DNA of 16,782 bases from an uncultured Clostridia bacterium (GTDB taxonomy: Bacteria; Bacillota; Clostridia; Christensenellales; Aristaeellaceae). This document shows, piece after piece, positions 1 through 7,587 of the stretch; position 1 is the stretch's first letter, and each line of letters opens with the position of its first letter. The notes below the pieces were generated by a model, which worked only from the letters and a program-made list of their open reading frames with translations, searched no databases and was not told the DNA's origin. The stretch spans positions 1 through 16,782 of the forward strand of contig CALNAU010000104.1 in the NCBI GenBank assembly GCA_937874275.1, in the 5' to 3' direction. The position numbers and the translations under genes were made by a program.

Positions 1-116
1 CGGACGCGGCTTTCTACCGCTCCGATGGCAGCCACGCCGCCCCTGCCGGCAGCCACGCCGCCCCTGCCGGCAGCCAACTGGCCGCCCAGGTCATCGCGGA
101 AGCGCTGTGCCCGTAG
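1..116 (+). CDS. C-terminal end of a probable SGNH/GDSL-type hydrolase (5' end outside the window)
   Basis: The open frame enters from the left edge (first full codon at position 3) and ends at TAG 114-116, giving 37 residues. The tail contains an Asp-Gly-Ser-His stretch followed by P-A-G and a hydrophobic helix (QLAAQVIAEAL). SGNH/GDSL hydrolases end like this: the catalytic Asp and His form a D-x-x-H motif, then a Gly and a last helix. That family acts on esters of lipids, sugars or peptidoglycan. A 7-residue unit, SHAAPAG, occurs twice in a row, so there are two candidate catalytic His residues. The assignment rests only on this short tail and is tentative; the body of the protein is not visible. 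Confidence 0.5.
   Translation, partial: DAAFYRSDGSHAAPAGSHAAPAGSQLAAQVIAEALCP
30..71 (+). repeat. 21-bp perfect tandem duplication inside the partial hydrolase gene
   Basis: Two identical 21-base units lie at 30-50 and 51-71, and the first four bases of a third (agcc) follow at 72-75. Each unit encodes SHAAPAG in frame, so the reading frame is kept and the protein gains seven residues. The duplicated unit includes the His of the presumed catalytic D-x-x-H motif. Confidence 0.9.
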
Positions 117-140
117 GCCCTGTGCCCAACCGGGCTCGAA

Positions 141-146
141 TATGAT
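141..146 (+). promoter_or_regulatory. Possible -10 element ahead of the AI-2E/thrC/thrB set
   Basis: TATGAT lies 26 bases before the ATG at 173, in the short gap after the hydrolase stop codon. No convincing -35 hexamer sits 16-18 bases upstream, so this is a weak call. It is the only AT-rich promoter-like block in the gap. Confidence 0.25.
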
Positions 147-172
147 AAAATAGGCGGCAAGGGAGGCATAAC

Positions 173-1303
173 ATGGAGAACAACTGGCTAACCCGAAACC
201 GGCGAACCCTCACCTGGGTGCTGATCGCGCTGGCGGCCGCTGCCTTTTTGTACAGCGTGCGCCGCAGCCTGATGGGCACCCTGACACCGTTCCTGTACGC
301 GGCAGTGTTTGCCTACCTGCTTAACCCGCTGATTAATAACCTGGAGGCGCGCGGCATCAAGCGCTTCTGGTCATCTTTGCTGACCGTGCTGTTCGTGTTC
401 ATCACGCTGGTGATATTTGTCGCCATGTTTGTCCCCTCAGTCATCAGCGACGCCACCACCGTGGTTCGCCGGCTGTCGCTGAACATGGACAAGCTGAAAA
501 TCATGATGGAGGACGCCCTGGGGCGTCTGGACGGCATGCTGGGCGGCGCGCTGGAGGTGGATGGCAAGTTTGACGACCTGGTGCGCACGGGCGTACAGCT
601 GCTGACGGACGCCATCAGCCGCGTGGTTGCCTCGCTGGGCGGGCTGATTGACGTGCTGCTGATTCCGGTCATCACCTTCTACCTGCTCAAGGACAAGGAC
701 CTGCTGCTGCGCGACATCGCCGGCTTCTTTGGCGAATCCCAGCGCGCGCGGCTGAAGGACGTCGGCCGCGAAATCAACCGGCTGCTGTCGGGCTACGTGA
801 AGGGCAAGATTCTCATCAGCCTGTTCATCGGCCTTTTCACGGGTGTGGGCAGCCTCATCATCGGCATCCCCAACGCGCTGACCATCGGCATTGTGGCCGG
901 CCTGTTTGATCTCATCCCATACTTTGGCCCCTGGCTGGGCGGCATTCTGCCGGTATTAATTGCCCTCATCAGCCCCACGCCCATCAAGGCGCTGTGGGTG
1001 GTGATTCTGATTCTGATTATCCAGCAGGTGGAAAGCAACCTCATCACCCCGCGCGTCATTTCGCAGCGGGTGGGCATGCATCCCCTGGTGGTCATGTTTT
1101 CGGTGATGTTCTTTGGGTCCGTCATGGGCATCTCCGGCATGGTGCTGGGCGTGCCCATCATGGCGGTGCTCATCGCGCTGCTCAATCGCGTGCGCAGGGG
1201 AGGCATCCCAGCGCCCACCCCGCCCCCAGAGACCGTGCCGCCTTCCCCCTCTGCCCCGGCCAACGTTACGCCGGATGAGATACCCCCGGAGACGCAGCCA
1301 TGA
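173..1303 (+). CDS. AI-2E family transporter (PerM/YtvI-like membrane protein)
   Basis: A 376-residue integral membrane protein of the AI-2E transporter family (formerly UPF0118). Two hydrophobic segments near the N-terminus (roughly 16-70) are followed by another segment at about 75-100, a soluble region at about 105-160, and a block of closely spaced helices from about 160 to 345. Family-like stretches include the PVITFYLLKDKD region near 165 and DLIPYFGPWLGGILP near 246. The C-terminus is an unusual Pro-rich tail. GGGAGG stands 7 bases before the ATG and fixes the start. The stop overlaps the thrC start by four bases (ATGA), which suggests translational coupling. Family members have been linked to autoinducer-2 export or to Na+/H+ exchange; the substrate here is unknown, and a threonine-related role is not shown by sequence. 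Confidence 0.88.
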   Translation: MENNWLTRNRRTLTWVLIALAAAAFLYSVRRSLMGTLTPFLYAAVFAYLLNPLINNLEARGIKRFWSSLLTVLFVFITLVIFVAMFVPSVISDATTVVRRLSLNMDKLKIMMEDALGRLDGMLGGALEVDGKFDDLVRTGVQLLTDAISRVVASLGGLIDVLLIPVITFYLLKDKDLLLRDIAGFFGESQRARLKDVGREINRLLSGYVKGKILISLFIGLFTGVGSLIIGIPNALTIGIVAGLFDLIPYFGPWLGGILPVLIALISPTPIKALWVVILILIIQQVESNLITPRVISQRVGMHPLVVMFSVMFFGSVMGISGMVLGVPIMAVLIALLNRVRRGGIPAPTPPPETVPPSPSAPANVTPDEIPPETQP

Positions 1304-2775
1304 GCCAGCAAACACATACAGCAGACAAACCCCGCTTTATCAGCACCAGGGGCAGCGCGCCGGACCTGTCGGCCAGCGCCGCCATTTTACAGGGGCTGGC
1401 CCCGGATGGCGGGCTGTACATGCCCGACCGGCCGCTGGGTGATATCGCGCCGGCCGCAAGCTACGCGCAGACTGCCCTGGCCGTATTACAGGCAGCCTTC
1501 GGCGAGGATTATGAAGCTGAGGTACTGCAATCCATCGCCGACAAGGCTTACAACGCGCAGCGCTTTGACGAGAAGCAGATTGTCCCCCTGCGCCGGGTGG
1601 GCGACCGCCATGTGCTGGAATTGTTCCACGGCCCCACCGCCTCCTTTAAGGACCTGGCGCTCAGCGTGCTGCCCCCCCTGATGGCCATCGCCCGCCAGCG
1701 TCTGGCGCCCGACCGGGAGATTCTGGTGCTGACCGCCACCAGCGGCGACACGGGCTCGGCCACCATGGCCGGTTTTCGGGATATGCCGGGCATCAAGGTC
1801 ATCGTTTTTTACCCCGAGCATGGGGTGAGCCCTGTGCAGCAGGCGCAGATGCAGCGCATGGCGGGCGACAACCTGCGCGCAGTGGCCATCCGGGGCGATT
1901 TTGACCAGGCGCAGCGGGGCGTAAAGCAAATCTTCGCCCGTGCGCAGGATATCGCGCCTCAATGCCTGCTCAGCAGCGCCAACTCCATCAACATCGGCCG
2001 GCTGATTCCGCAAATGGCCTACTACCTGCACGCCGCGCACCAATTGGGTGAAGGCGCAAAACCGCTTTTCTCGGTGCCCACGGGCAATTTCGGCGATATC
2101 TTCGCCGGGGCGTTGGCCGGTCAGTCAGGTCTTTCCTTGAGCGGCTTGGTGTGCGCCACCAATGACAACCGCGTGCTCAAGGATGTGCTGGACACCGGCG
2201 TGTACGACCGCCGCCGCCCGCTGCACAAGACGCTGTCCCCCTCGATGGATATTCTGGTGTCCTCAAACTTTGAGCGCGCGGTGTATGCGGCAGCCCAAGG
2301 TGACGCCGCACACGTGAGCGGGCTGATGACCGAACTGGAGCGGGAGGGGCATATGACCCTGCCGCCGCAGGTGCATAGCAGGCTGCGGGCCAGTTTTGCC
2401 GTGGCCTCGTGCACCGACGAACAAGCGCTACGCACCATGCGAGCGGTAAACGAGCGCCACGGCTACCTGCCCGACCCGCACACCGCCTGTGCCTGGCAGG
2501 CGCTGGACGATATTTCAGGGCGTGGAGCACCAAATCGGCCTGCTGTGGTCTTGGCCACCGCCTCGCCCTACAAGTTTCCGCAGGCAGCCCTGTCCGCCCT
2601 GGGGCTGCAGGTGCCCAATGACGCGCGCGAGCAACTGCTCAGCCTGTCCCGCCATACCGGCATCCCGATGCCGCGGGCGCTGGATGGCCTCTTTGACCAG
2701 CCGGTTCTGCATGACGAGGTGATTGACCCGGACGACATGGTCGCATACGTGCAGCGGAGGGCCACCGCATGGTAA
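1300..2775 (+). CDS. thrC: Threonine synthase
   Basis: This 491-residue cytosolic PLP enzyme converts O-phospho-L-homoserine and water to L-threonine and phosphate, the last step of threonine synthesis. The N-terminal FISTRG stretch (13-18) and DGGLYMP (36-42) mark the longer threonine synthase class (E. coli/yeast type). The PLP lysine is K117 in GPTASFKDLA (111-120), and the phosphate-binding loop SGDTGSA is at 148-154. The length fits this class. GGAG stands about eight bases before the ATG, which overlaps the upstream stop. Its own end overlaps thrB by seven bases. Adjacency to homoserine kinase confirms the role. No leader peptide or riboswitch is visible, so any control would come from the upstream promoter. 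Confidence 0.96.
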   Translation: MSQQTHTADKPRFISTRGSAPDLSASAAILQGLAPDGGLYMPDRPLGDIAPAASYAQTALAVLQAAFGEDYEAEVLQSIADKAYNAQRFDEKQIVPLRRVGDRHVLELFHGPTASFKDLALSVLPPLMAIARQRLAPDREILVLTATSGDTGSATMAGFRDMPGIKVIVFYPEHGVSPVQQAQMQRMAGDNLRAVAIRGDFDQAQRGVKQIFARAQDIAPQCLLSSANSINIGRLIPQMAYYLHAAHQLGEGAKPLFSVPTGNFGDIFAGALAGQSGLSLSGLVCATNDNRVLKDVLDTGVYDRRRPLHKTLSPSMDILVSSNFERAVYAAAQGDAAHVSGLMTELEREGHMTLPPQVHSRLRASFAVASCTDEQALRTMRAVNERHGYLPDPHTACAWQALDDISGRGAPNRPAVVLATASPYKFPQAALSALGLQVPNDAREQLLSLSRHTGIPMPRALDGLFDQPVLHDEVIDPDDMVAYVQRRATAW

Positions 2776-3635
2776 GCCTGCGGGTGCCGGCCTCCACCGC
2801 CAACCTTGGTCCGGGGTTTGACTGCCTGGGCTGCGCGCTGTCGCTCTACCTGCGCTGTGCTTTTGAGCTGCGCCCAGCGGGCGAGGTCAGCATCAGCGGC
2901 TGTCCGCCCGAATACAACAATCCGGAGAACCTCCTCTACCGCGCCTATTTGGCGGGGCTTGACCATTTGGGTCTGCCCGCCACGGGGCTTGCCGTTGAAG
3001 CCGCGTCAGACATCCCCTATGCCCGCGGGCTGGGCAGCAGCGCCGCGACCATTGCCGCAGGCATCGGGGCTGCCTATCTGCTGCACGGGCGGACGCTCGA
3101 CCGGCCAGCCATCTTTCGGATGACCGCCCGCATGGAGGGGCATCCAGACAACGCTGCCCCCGCGGTGCTTGGCGGGTTGCGCGCGGCCATGCAGGAAGAG
3201 GGCAATCTCTATGAAGTCGAATTGGCGCTATCGGACAGCCTGCAATGGACGGCGCTGATTCCGGATTTTGAACTGCCGACCACCAAGGCTCGCGGTGTGC
3301 TGCCTGCCTCCCTGCCCAGGGCGGATGCGGTATACAACCTCTCCCATGCCATGCTGCTGATGAAAGCCATGGAAATGGGCGATTTGCCCCTGCTGCATGC
3401 CGCCCTGCGCGACCGCATACACCAGCCCCACCGTCTGCCCCTGATTTCGGGTGGCGAAGCCGTTTGGCAAGCGGCGCAAGCATTCGGTGCTGCTGTGTTC
3501 CTCAGCGGCGCCGGTCCGACCCTGATGTGCATCCACAAAGATTCATCTTTTGCACCCGCAATCCAAATGCATCTGCCCGAGGGGTGGCGACCCCTCCCGC
3601 TGCAGCCCGATCAAGCCGGCATTCAGCAGGGATAA
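2769..3635 (+). CDS. thrB: Homoserine kinase
   Basis: A 288-residue GHMP-family kinase that phosphorylates L-homoserine with ATP to O-phosphohomoserine, the substrate of the neighbouring threonine synthase. GHMP motif 1 is at residues 7-21 (PASTANLGPGFDCLG). The glycine-rich ATP loop PYARGLGSSAA is at 83-93, EGHPDN at 123-128, and motif 3, SGAGPT, at 247-252. GGAGGG at 2756-2761 lies seven bases before the ATG, inside the end of thrC; the frames overlap by seven bases, so the two are very probably translated together. The gene ends just before a terminator. The upstream pathway genes (aspartokinase, homoserine dehydrogenase) are not in the window. Confidence 0.96.
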   Translation: MVSLRVPASTANLGPGFDCLGCALSLYLRCAFELRPAGEVSISGCPPEYNNPENLLYRAYLAGLDHLGLPATGLAVEAASDIPYARGLGSSAATIAAGIGAAYLLHGRTLDRPAIFRMTARMEGHPDNAAPAVLGGLRAAMQEEGNLYEVELALSDSLQWTALIPDFELPTTKARGVLPASLPRADAVYNLSHAMLLMKAMEMGDLPLLHAALRDRIHQPHRLPLISGGEAVWQAAQAFGAAVFLSGAGPTLMCIHKDSSFAPAIQMHLPEGWRPLPLQPDQAGIQQG

Positions 3636-3650
3636 GGATCTATTCCATTC

Positions 3651-3687
3651 AAAAAGAACGGACGCCGGTTGGCGCCCGTTCTTTTTT
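3651..3687. terminator. Bidirectional rho-independent terminator between thrB and the convergent surface-protein gene
   Basis: A 16-base arm (3651-3666) pairs with 3671-3686 around a GGTT loop. The arms carry A-runs on the left and T-runs on the right, so either strand gives a hairpin followed by a U-tract. One position is an A-C mismatch on the plus transcript but a U-G wobble on the minus transcript, so it should be slightly stronger for the minus gene. Confidence 0.9.
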
Positions 3688-3708
3688 GGTGTTTCAGTAT
3701 TGTTTCTG

Positions 3709-5541
3709 TTATACGCCCAAACTCCTGCGGCTGACGAAGCCGCGGGCTGGTTTGCCGCTGCCCTCAAAGTTGGGTATCTCCACCCAGGCCCAGAAGTCAT
3801 TCAGATAGCCCAGCAGATAGAACGTGTTGCCTGCCGTGATCCGTTTGGCCAGCTCACGGTTTGTGCTGACAATGGGGTCATCCACAAACAGCGAGGTGGA
3901 TACATTGGCCTTGGCGATGTATGTCACATGCAGCTGTTGCAGCTGCTGGACAATATTGGCCGGAATTGCGCTCAGGGTTACAAAGCCGATACGGTATCCA
4001 CCGTTGGACAGGCCATACCCAATCAGCGCGAACTCTCCCTCCCTGCCGTATACGCGGATGGTACCGCCACCCAGTGTGGCATTGCCGACGCGATAGAACG
4101 CGTTGCCAGGCCCGGTGAATACCGGGTAGCTGCCGGGGTTCGGTTTGGTCTTCAAGTAGTTGGGCAGATAGGTTGGGGTATCGCCGGACGGCGGCTGAGG
4201 CTGGGGCTGCGGTTGTGGTTGCGGCGCGGGGTTACCGCCCGATTTGTAGGTGAAGTTCACCTGCCAGGGGGATGGATACCCTTCCGCGGTGATGTTCACA
4301 TACACTTGACGCGGGCTGGTCAATGTGTAGCCTGGCACAAAGGCATCATTGGCGCTGACGTAGTTTTGCCCGTTGCCGACATAGGCTTTGGTGCGATAAA
4401 TTTCATTGCCGTTCTGATCCTTGTATACCACACCCACTTCCGTCATGTTGGGGGATGGGGCGGGCGGTGCGGGCGGCACAGTTGGCACCGGCGGCGCCAC
4501 CTGTGTAGGCGCATATACAAATGTCACCGAATTGGGCGTTGCCACCCCATAGGCGCTTACGTTGACCACCGCGGGGCTGGCGCTTTGAAGGGTGTAGCCA
4601 GCGCCCGCCAGGGCGTTATCAGGCATCACATAGTTGACACCCGGGTTGAGCGTGAGGTATGCCACGTTGAGGTAGGCACCCGCGTTTGACATATAGTATA
4701 CCGGCACCGTGGCCGCGGCCTGTGGGGCAGCGGTCGGTGTGACCGTCAGCGCGTAGATGAAGGTGACCGATGCCGGCATGGGCATCATGTTGCTGGACAC
4801 CGAGACCACCACATCGGCCGGGCCCACCAGCGTGTAGCCCGAGAGCACCAGCGCCGCGTTGGGGCGAATCAGGCGGCTGCCGGGCGTCAGGCTCAGCACC
4901 TGGGTGTTGAGCGTCACACCGTATATATCGCGGTAGTAGACCGGCAGCTGGGCGGTGGTTTGCGGTGCCGGGGTCATCGGCACGCTGTATGGCCTGTAGG
5001 TGAACACCACGCTGGAGGGCGTGGCCGTGCCGCTCCAATCCACATTGACGGTGACGCGGCGGCTGGACACCAATGTATAGCCCGCAGGCACCTTGCCATC
5101 GTTGGCGGGCACAATGTTTACGCCGTAGAGCAGCGTTACGTAGTCGGTGGCCAGGACGGCCCCGGCTTCGGTGCGGTAAGTGACGGAGATGGTCTTCCTG
5201 ATGGCGCTGGTATCCTGCCCGCCGGGGTACTGGCCTGTGCCGCCGGGGGCAAAGCTGGTGAGGTTGTTGGATACAAAGCCGGTCTGGCCGTTGTCCAGCA
5301 AAATCTCATACCAGCCGGAAGGCGCGGTGCCGATACACGGGTAGATGGAGCCCGGCAGCACCGTCGCCACCACAGGATAGGTGGTCGCCCCGCCGGTGCG
5401 CACATTGACATAGGACGAGTTGGTCACCGTGACCGTTCCAATGATATTGATGCCATCGGCCAGCACCGGAACAACGCCCACCAGCAGGGCCATTGCCAGC
5501 AACAGGCTGAGGGCAGCCCGGATGCTCCTTGCATGCTTCAT
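3709..5541 (-). CDS. Secreted SH3b and MucBP-like repeat surface protein
   Basis: I take the ATG at 5541 as the start (610 residues): a GTGAGG lies eight bases before it, whereas an in-frame TTG six bases upstream is too close. Residues 1-28 are a signal peptide (basic start, hydrophobic core, cleavage after VLA). Residues 36-98 form an SH3b-like domain (YVNVRTG, GWYEILLDNGQTGFV). Four repeats of about 65 residues follow at roughly 118-182, 198-263, 278-343 and 367-432. Each has the pattern V-x-Y...G...GY-T-L...P-x-x-V-x-F-x-Y, as in MucBP-like modules. Pro-rich linkers separate them, including a PQ repeat at about 440-451. The last 155 residues look like two more SH3-like units. There is no LPxTG anchor or terminal membrane helix, so it is probably released or held by the SH3 units binding cell wall. 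The target is unknown. Confidence 0.82.
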   Translation of the reverse strand: MKHARSIRAALSLLLAMALLVGVVPVLADGINIIGTVTVTNSSYVNVRTGGATTYPVVATVLPGSIYPCIGTAPSGWYEILLDNGQTGFVSNNLTSFAPGGTGQYPGGQDTSAIRKTISVTYRTEAGAVLATDYVTLLYGVNIVPANDGKVPAGYTLVSSRRVTVNVDWSGTATPSSVVFTYRPYSVPMTPAPQTTAQLPVYYRDIYGVTLNTQVLSLTPGSRLIRPNAALVLSGYTLVGPADVVVSVSSNMMPMPASVTFIYALTVTPTAAPQAAATVPVYYMSNAGAYLNVAYLTLNPGVNYVMPDNALAGAGYTLQSASPAVVNVSAYGVATPNSVTFVYAPTQVAPPVPTVPPAPPAPSPNMTEVGVVYKDQNGNEIYRTKAYVGNGQNYVSANDAFVPGYTLTSPRQVYVNITAEGYPSPWQVNFTYKSGGNPAPQPQPQPQPQPPSGDTPTYLPNYLKTKPNPGSYPVFTGPGNAFYRVGNATLGGGTIRVYGREGEFALIGYGLSNGGYRIGFVTLSAIPANIVQQLQQLHVTYIAKANVSTSLFVDDPIVSTNRELAKRITAGNTFYLLGYLNDFWAWVEIPNFEGSGKPARGFVSRRSLGV

Positions 5542-5584
5542 CGCCAAAACCTCACTTTGCTTGCCGAAAATCGTGTTTATGTGC

Positions 5585-5640
5585 CGATAGGATTGTACCC
5601 ACTTTTATGTCACCTACAACCGGCCGACCCTATCCTATCG
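5585..5640. repeat. 9-bp inverted repeat in the divergent intergenic region
   Basis: CGATAGGAT at 5585-5593 is matched by its exact reverse complement at 5632-5640, with 38 bases between. The pair brackets the likely promoter of the minus-strand surface-protein gene, so the arms could be paired operator sites. They could also be a chance match or form a long-loop hairpin; no regulator is identified. Confidence 0.45.
5592..5619 (-). promoter_or_regulatory. Possible promoter of the SH3b/MucBP-like gene
   Basis: On the minus strand TACAAT (5597-5592) forms a good -10 element; a poor -35 candidate, TTGTAG, stands 16 bases upstream. The predicted start of transcription would lie about 45 bases before the ATG at 5541. 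The -10 overlaps one arm of the 9-bp inverted repeat. Confidence 0.35.
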
Positions 5641-5683
5641 ACTATCCATACAACGACTCTGCGGGGCGCTTTCATGCATGATT

Positions 5684-5712
5684 TTGCCGGCTTATGGGAC
5701 TTATGGTAAAAT
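5684..5712 (+). promoter_or_regulatory. Probable queH promoter
   Basis: TTGCCG (5684-5689) and TAAAAT (5707-5712) are separated by exactly 17 bases, and TG stands one base before the -10, as in an extended -10 promoter. Transcription would begin about 24 bases before the queH ATG. Confidence 0.6.
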
Positions 5713-5742
5713 CATTGCAGCATTATCCGGCAAGGAGGAACC

Positions 5743-6378
5743 ATGCCTCGTCCCAATCACGACGCCTTGATGCAGGCGCTCATCGACAGCCTGTCAAAGG
5801 ACGGCCCGCGTCCCCGGCTGCTGCTGCATTGCTGCTGCGCGCCGTGCAGCACCGCGGTGCTGGAGCGGCTGCACCAACATTTCGACATCACCGTGTTCTA
5901 CGATAACCCAAACATCGACACCTCGTCCGAGCACGAGTTGCGCGCCAAGGAGCTGCAACAATTAACGGCCCGCAGCGGCCTGGCTGATAAAGCCGTGATA
6001 CAGCCCTACGACCCGGCATCCTACTACGCGGCTGTGCGCGGCCTGGAGCAGGAGCCCGAGGGGGGCGCGCGCTGCGAGCGCTGCTTCGCGCTGCGGCTCA
6101 GAAACGCCGCCCGCTACGCGGCAGCGCATGGCTATGACTGCTACACCACCACACTGACCATCAGCCCCATGAAAAACGCGGCGCTGCTTAACGCGCTGGG
6201 CGAACAGTTGGGGCAGGAGGAAAATATTCCCTTCCTCAACAGTGATTTTAAAAAGCGCGGCGGCTATTTACGCTCCACCGAGCTGAGCCGCCAATACGGC
6301 ATCTATCGTCAGGACTATTGCGGGTGCGTGTTCTCCCGCGCGGCGAGGGACCGCCGCCTGGGCCAGCGAAAGGACTAA
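5743..6378 (+). CDS. queH: Epoxyqueuosine reductase QueH
   Basis: A 211-residue enzyme of the QueH (DUF208) family, which reduces epoxyqueuosine to queuosine in tRNA, the last step of queuosine synthesis, and replaces the unrelated cobalamin-dependent QueG. The family's iron-sulfur and metal-binding cysteines are all present: C30-C31-C32-A-P-C35, C111-E-R-C114 and C193-G-C195. YDNPNI (53-58) and YTTTLTISP (134-142) also match the family. GGAGG lies five bases before the ATG. The gene stands alone: no other queuosine genes are in the window. Its stop codon overlaps that of the convergent DUF2804 gene, with no terminator between them. Confidence 0.95.
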   Translation: MPRPNHDALMQALIDSLSKDGPRPRLLLHCCCAPCSTAVLERLHQHFDITVFYDNPNIDTSSEHELRAKELQQLTARSGLADKAVIQPYDPASYYAAVRGLEQEPEGGARCERCFALRLRNAARYAAAHGYDCYTTTLTISPMKNAALLNALGEQLGQEENIPFLNSDFKKRGGYLRSTELSRQYGIYRQDYCGCVFSRAARDRRLGQRKD

Positions 6379-7445
6379 AACCGGTTGCGCACCTTTTCGG
6401 CAAAGCCGATGAGGATGGCGATATCGACTGCCCGGCCGTCATCCAGCAACGCCCGGCCGGTGAAGCGGCCAAACACCTGGTGCTGGTCCGTCTCGATGAT
6501 GAGGGTCGTGGTGTAGGCATTGCGGTCTACAATCGGCTCAAACACCAGGTCCAGCCGCCCCTGGTCATCATGAATGCGCCAGGGGCTCAGCCAATCCTCC
6601 CGCCCATCCTTTATAGGGATGTCAAAGACAACCTGTCCCAGCTTGTGGGCGCGGCCGTCAAACAGTAGCATGTTCTCGGTGGCGGCCTGCGTGTCGCCAA
6701 AGCCATACCCCAGGTTGAACCCAAAGCGAGCGCCCAGCGCCACCCCCGAGGCGGATGCCCAGTACCAGGTGTTGCGCCAGGGCCATACGCCCCGCCCCCA
6801 GTCCAGCACCCCAAAGGATGTGGCCGGGGAGAACAGATACTCCTGCCCGTCATAGATGCAGCGCCCGTCGGCTGGCATGCAGTTGATTTTCTGATTGTAG
6901 TAAAAGTGATGCGGCTTGCCCGCGAAGGGTGTGGCGATGACCATGCTGTCGTCCGGCGCCTCGTGCAGAATCACATCAAACAACAGGGGCTTGCGCGGCC
7001 CGCCAAAATCATACACATGGCCATACAGGTGGCGCTGTGCCCCCTCCTTGCGGAAGGTCAGCTCGTACTGCTTGCCGCGTGCGCGCACCACGCCGCTGCC
7101 GCTGTCGGCAGGCAGCGCGCGCTTGCCCATGGGCATCAGCGTCATGCGGGTCTGGGTCAGATGGCTGGCCTGCTCAAAATCCATCAGGCTCACGCTGTCC
7201 AGCCCCATGTAGCCATTGTCGGCCACCGTCACTGCCAAGGCGGCAAAATCGCTGGCGATTAGGTAGTAGTCCCACTCCTTGATACGCCATTTGGGTGCGC
7301 GTATCATCGCCCGGTCGTAGCGCTTGAGCAGGCTGGTCGCCCAGCCCGCTTCCATGAGGCGGCCGTCCAGCGTCAAAAGGTCGCCCCGCTGCAGCATCCT
7401 GTGCTGTACCTGTGGGGCTTGAGGCGGTTCGTTTCCCTTTTTCAT
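6375..7445 (-). CDS. DUF2804 domain protein, predicted leaderless
   Basis: This 356-residue soluble protein matches the DUF2804 family as I remember it: an N-terminal GRLMEAGWA (28-36), then LLKRYDR and RIKEWDYY (54-61), and a Trp/Gly-rich second half with an LDWGRGVWPW stretch. The family's function is unknown; it has no signal peptide or membrane segment. I choose the ATG at 7445 because a near-consensus promoter ends exactly six bases before it, which puts the transcript start on the A of this ATG. No ribosome binding site is present. The frame stays open to an ATG at 7568, but that would start upstream of this promoter. An ATG at 7397 is a possible internal alternative with only a weak AGG ahead of it. 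The 3' end overlaps queH by four bases. Confidence 0.78.
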   Translation of the reverse strand: MKKGNEPPQAPQVQHRMLQRGDLLTLDGRLMEAGWATSLLKRYDRAMIRAPKWRIKEWDYYLIASDFAALAVTVADNGYMGLDSVSLMDFEQASHLTQTRMTLMPMGKRALPADSGSGVVRARGKQYELTFRKEGAQRHLYGHVYDFGGPRKPLLFDVILHEAPDDSMVIATPFAGKPHHFYYNQKINCMPADGRCIYDGQEYLFSPATSFGVLDWGRGVWPWRNTWYWASASGVALGARFGFNLGYGFGDTQAATENMLLFDGRAHKLGQVVFDIPIKDGREDWLSPWRIHDDQGRLDLVFEPIVDRNAYTTTLIIETDQHQVFGRFTGRALLDDGRAVDIAILIGFAEKVRNRF

Positions 7446-7451
7446 GCGGAT

Positions 7452-7480
7452 ATCATAGCCATCATGGGGATGAATGTCAA
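7452..7480 (-). promoter_or_regulatory. Near-consensus sigma-70 promoter of the DUF2804 gene
   Basis: On the minus strand, TTGACA (7480-7475) and TATGAT (7457-7452) are separated by exactly 17 bases. Six bases (ATCCGC) then lead to ATG at 7445. With the usual distance from the -10 hexamer, +1 falls on the A of the start codon, predicting a leaderless mRNA. Confidence 0.8.
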
Positions 7481-7540
7481 TATCCCGCCGATTTATCGGA
7501 TCTAAGTGGGGATTTGTTTCATTTCCGCTCCCTGTGGCGA

Positions 7541-7551
7541 TATGATACAAT
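7541..7551 (+). promoter_or_regulatory. Probable extended -10 promoter of the macro-domain gene
   Basis: TGATACAAT (7543-7551) fits an extended -10 (TGnTAnAAT-like), and TATGAT overlaps it at 7541-7546. No good -35 hexamer is present. Transcription would begin near 7558, about 30 bases before the ATG at 7588. It fires away from the DUF2804 promoter. Confidence 0.45.
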
Positions 7552-7587
7552 ATGCGCAGCACAACCATACATCAGCCGGAGGTACGC

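Noticed and set aside
3550..4689. A 379-codon plus-strand frame opposite the surface-protein gene
   Set aside because: It crosses the end of thrB and the terminator and shows no recognisable domain; the minus-strand protein has a signal peptide and repeats.
5542..5547. TTG at 5547 as the start of the surface-protein gene
   Set aside because: The ribosome binding site is only about two bases from it but eight bases from the ATG at 5541, which also gives a normal signal peptide.
7446..7568. ATG at 7568 as the start of the DUF2804 protein
   Set aside because: The extra 41 residues have no family similarity, there is no ribosome binding site, and the strong promoter at 7452-7480 lies inside this extension.
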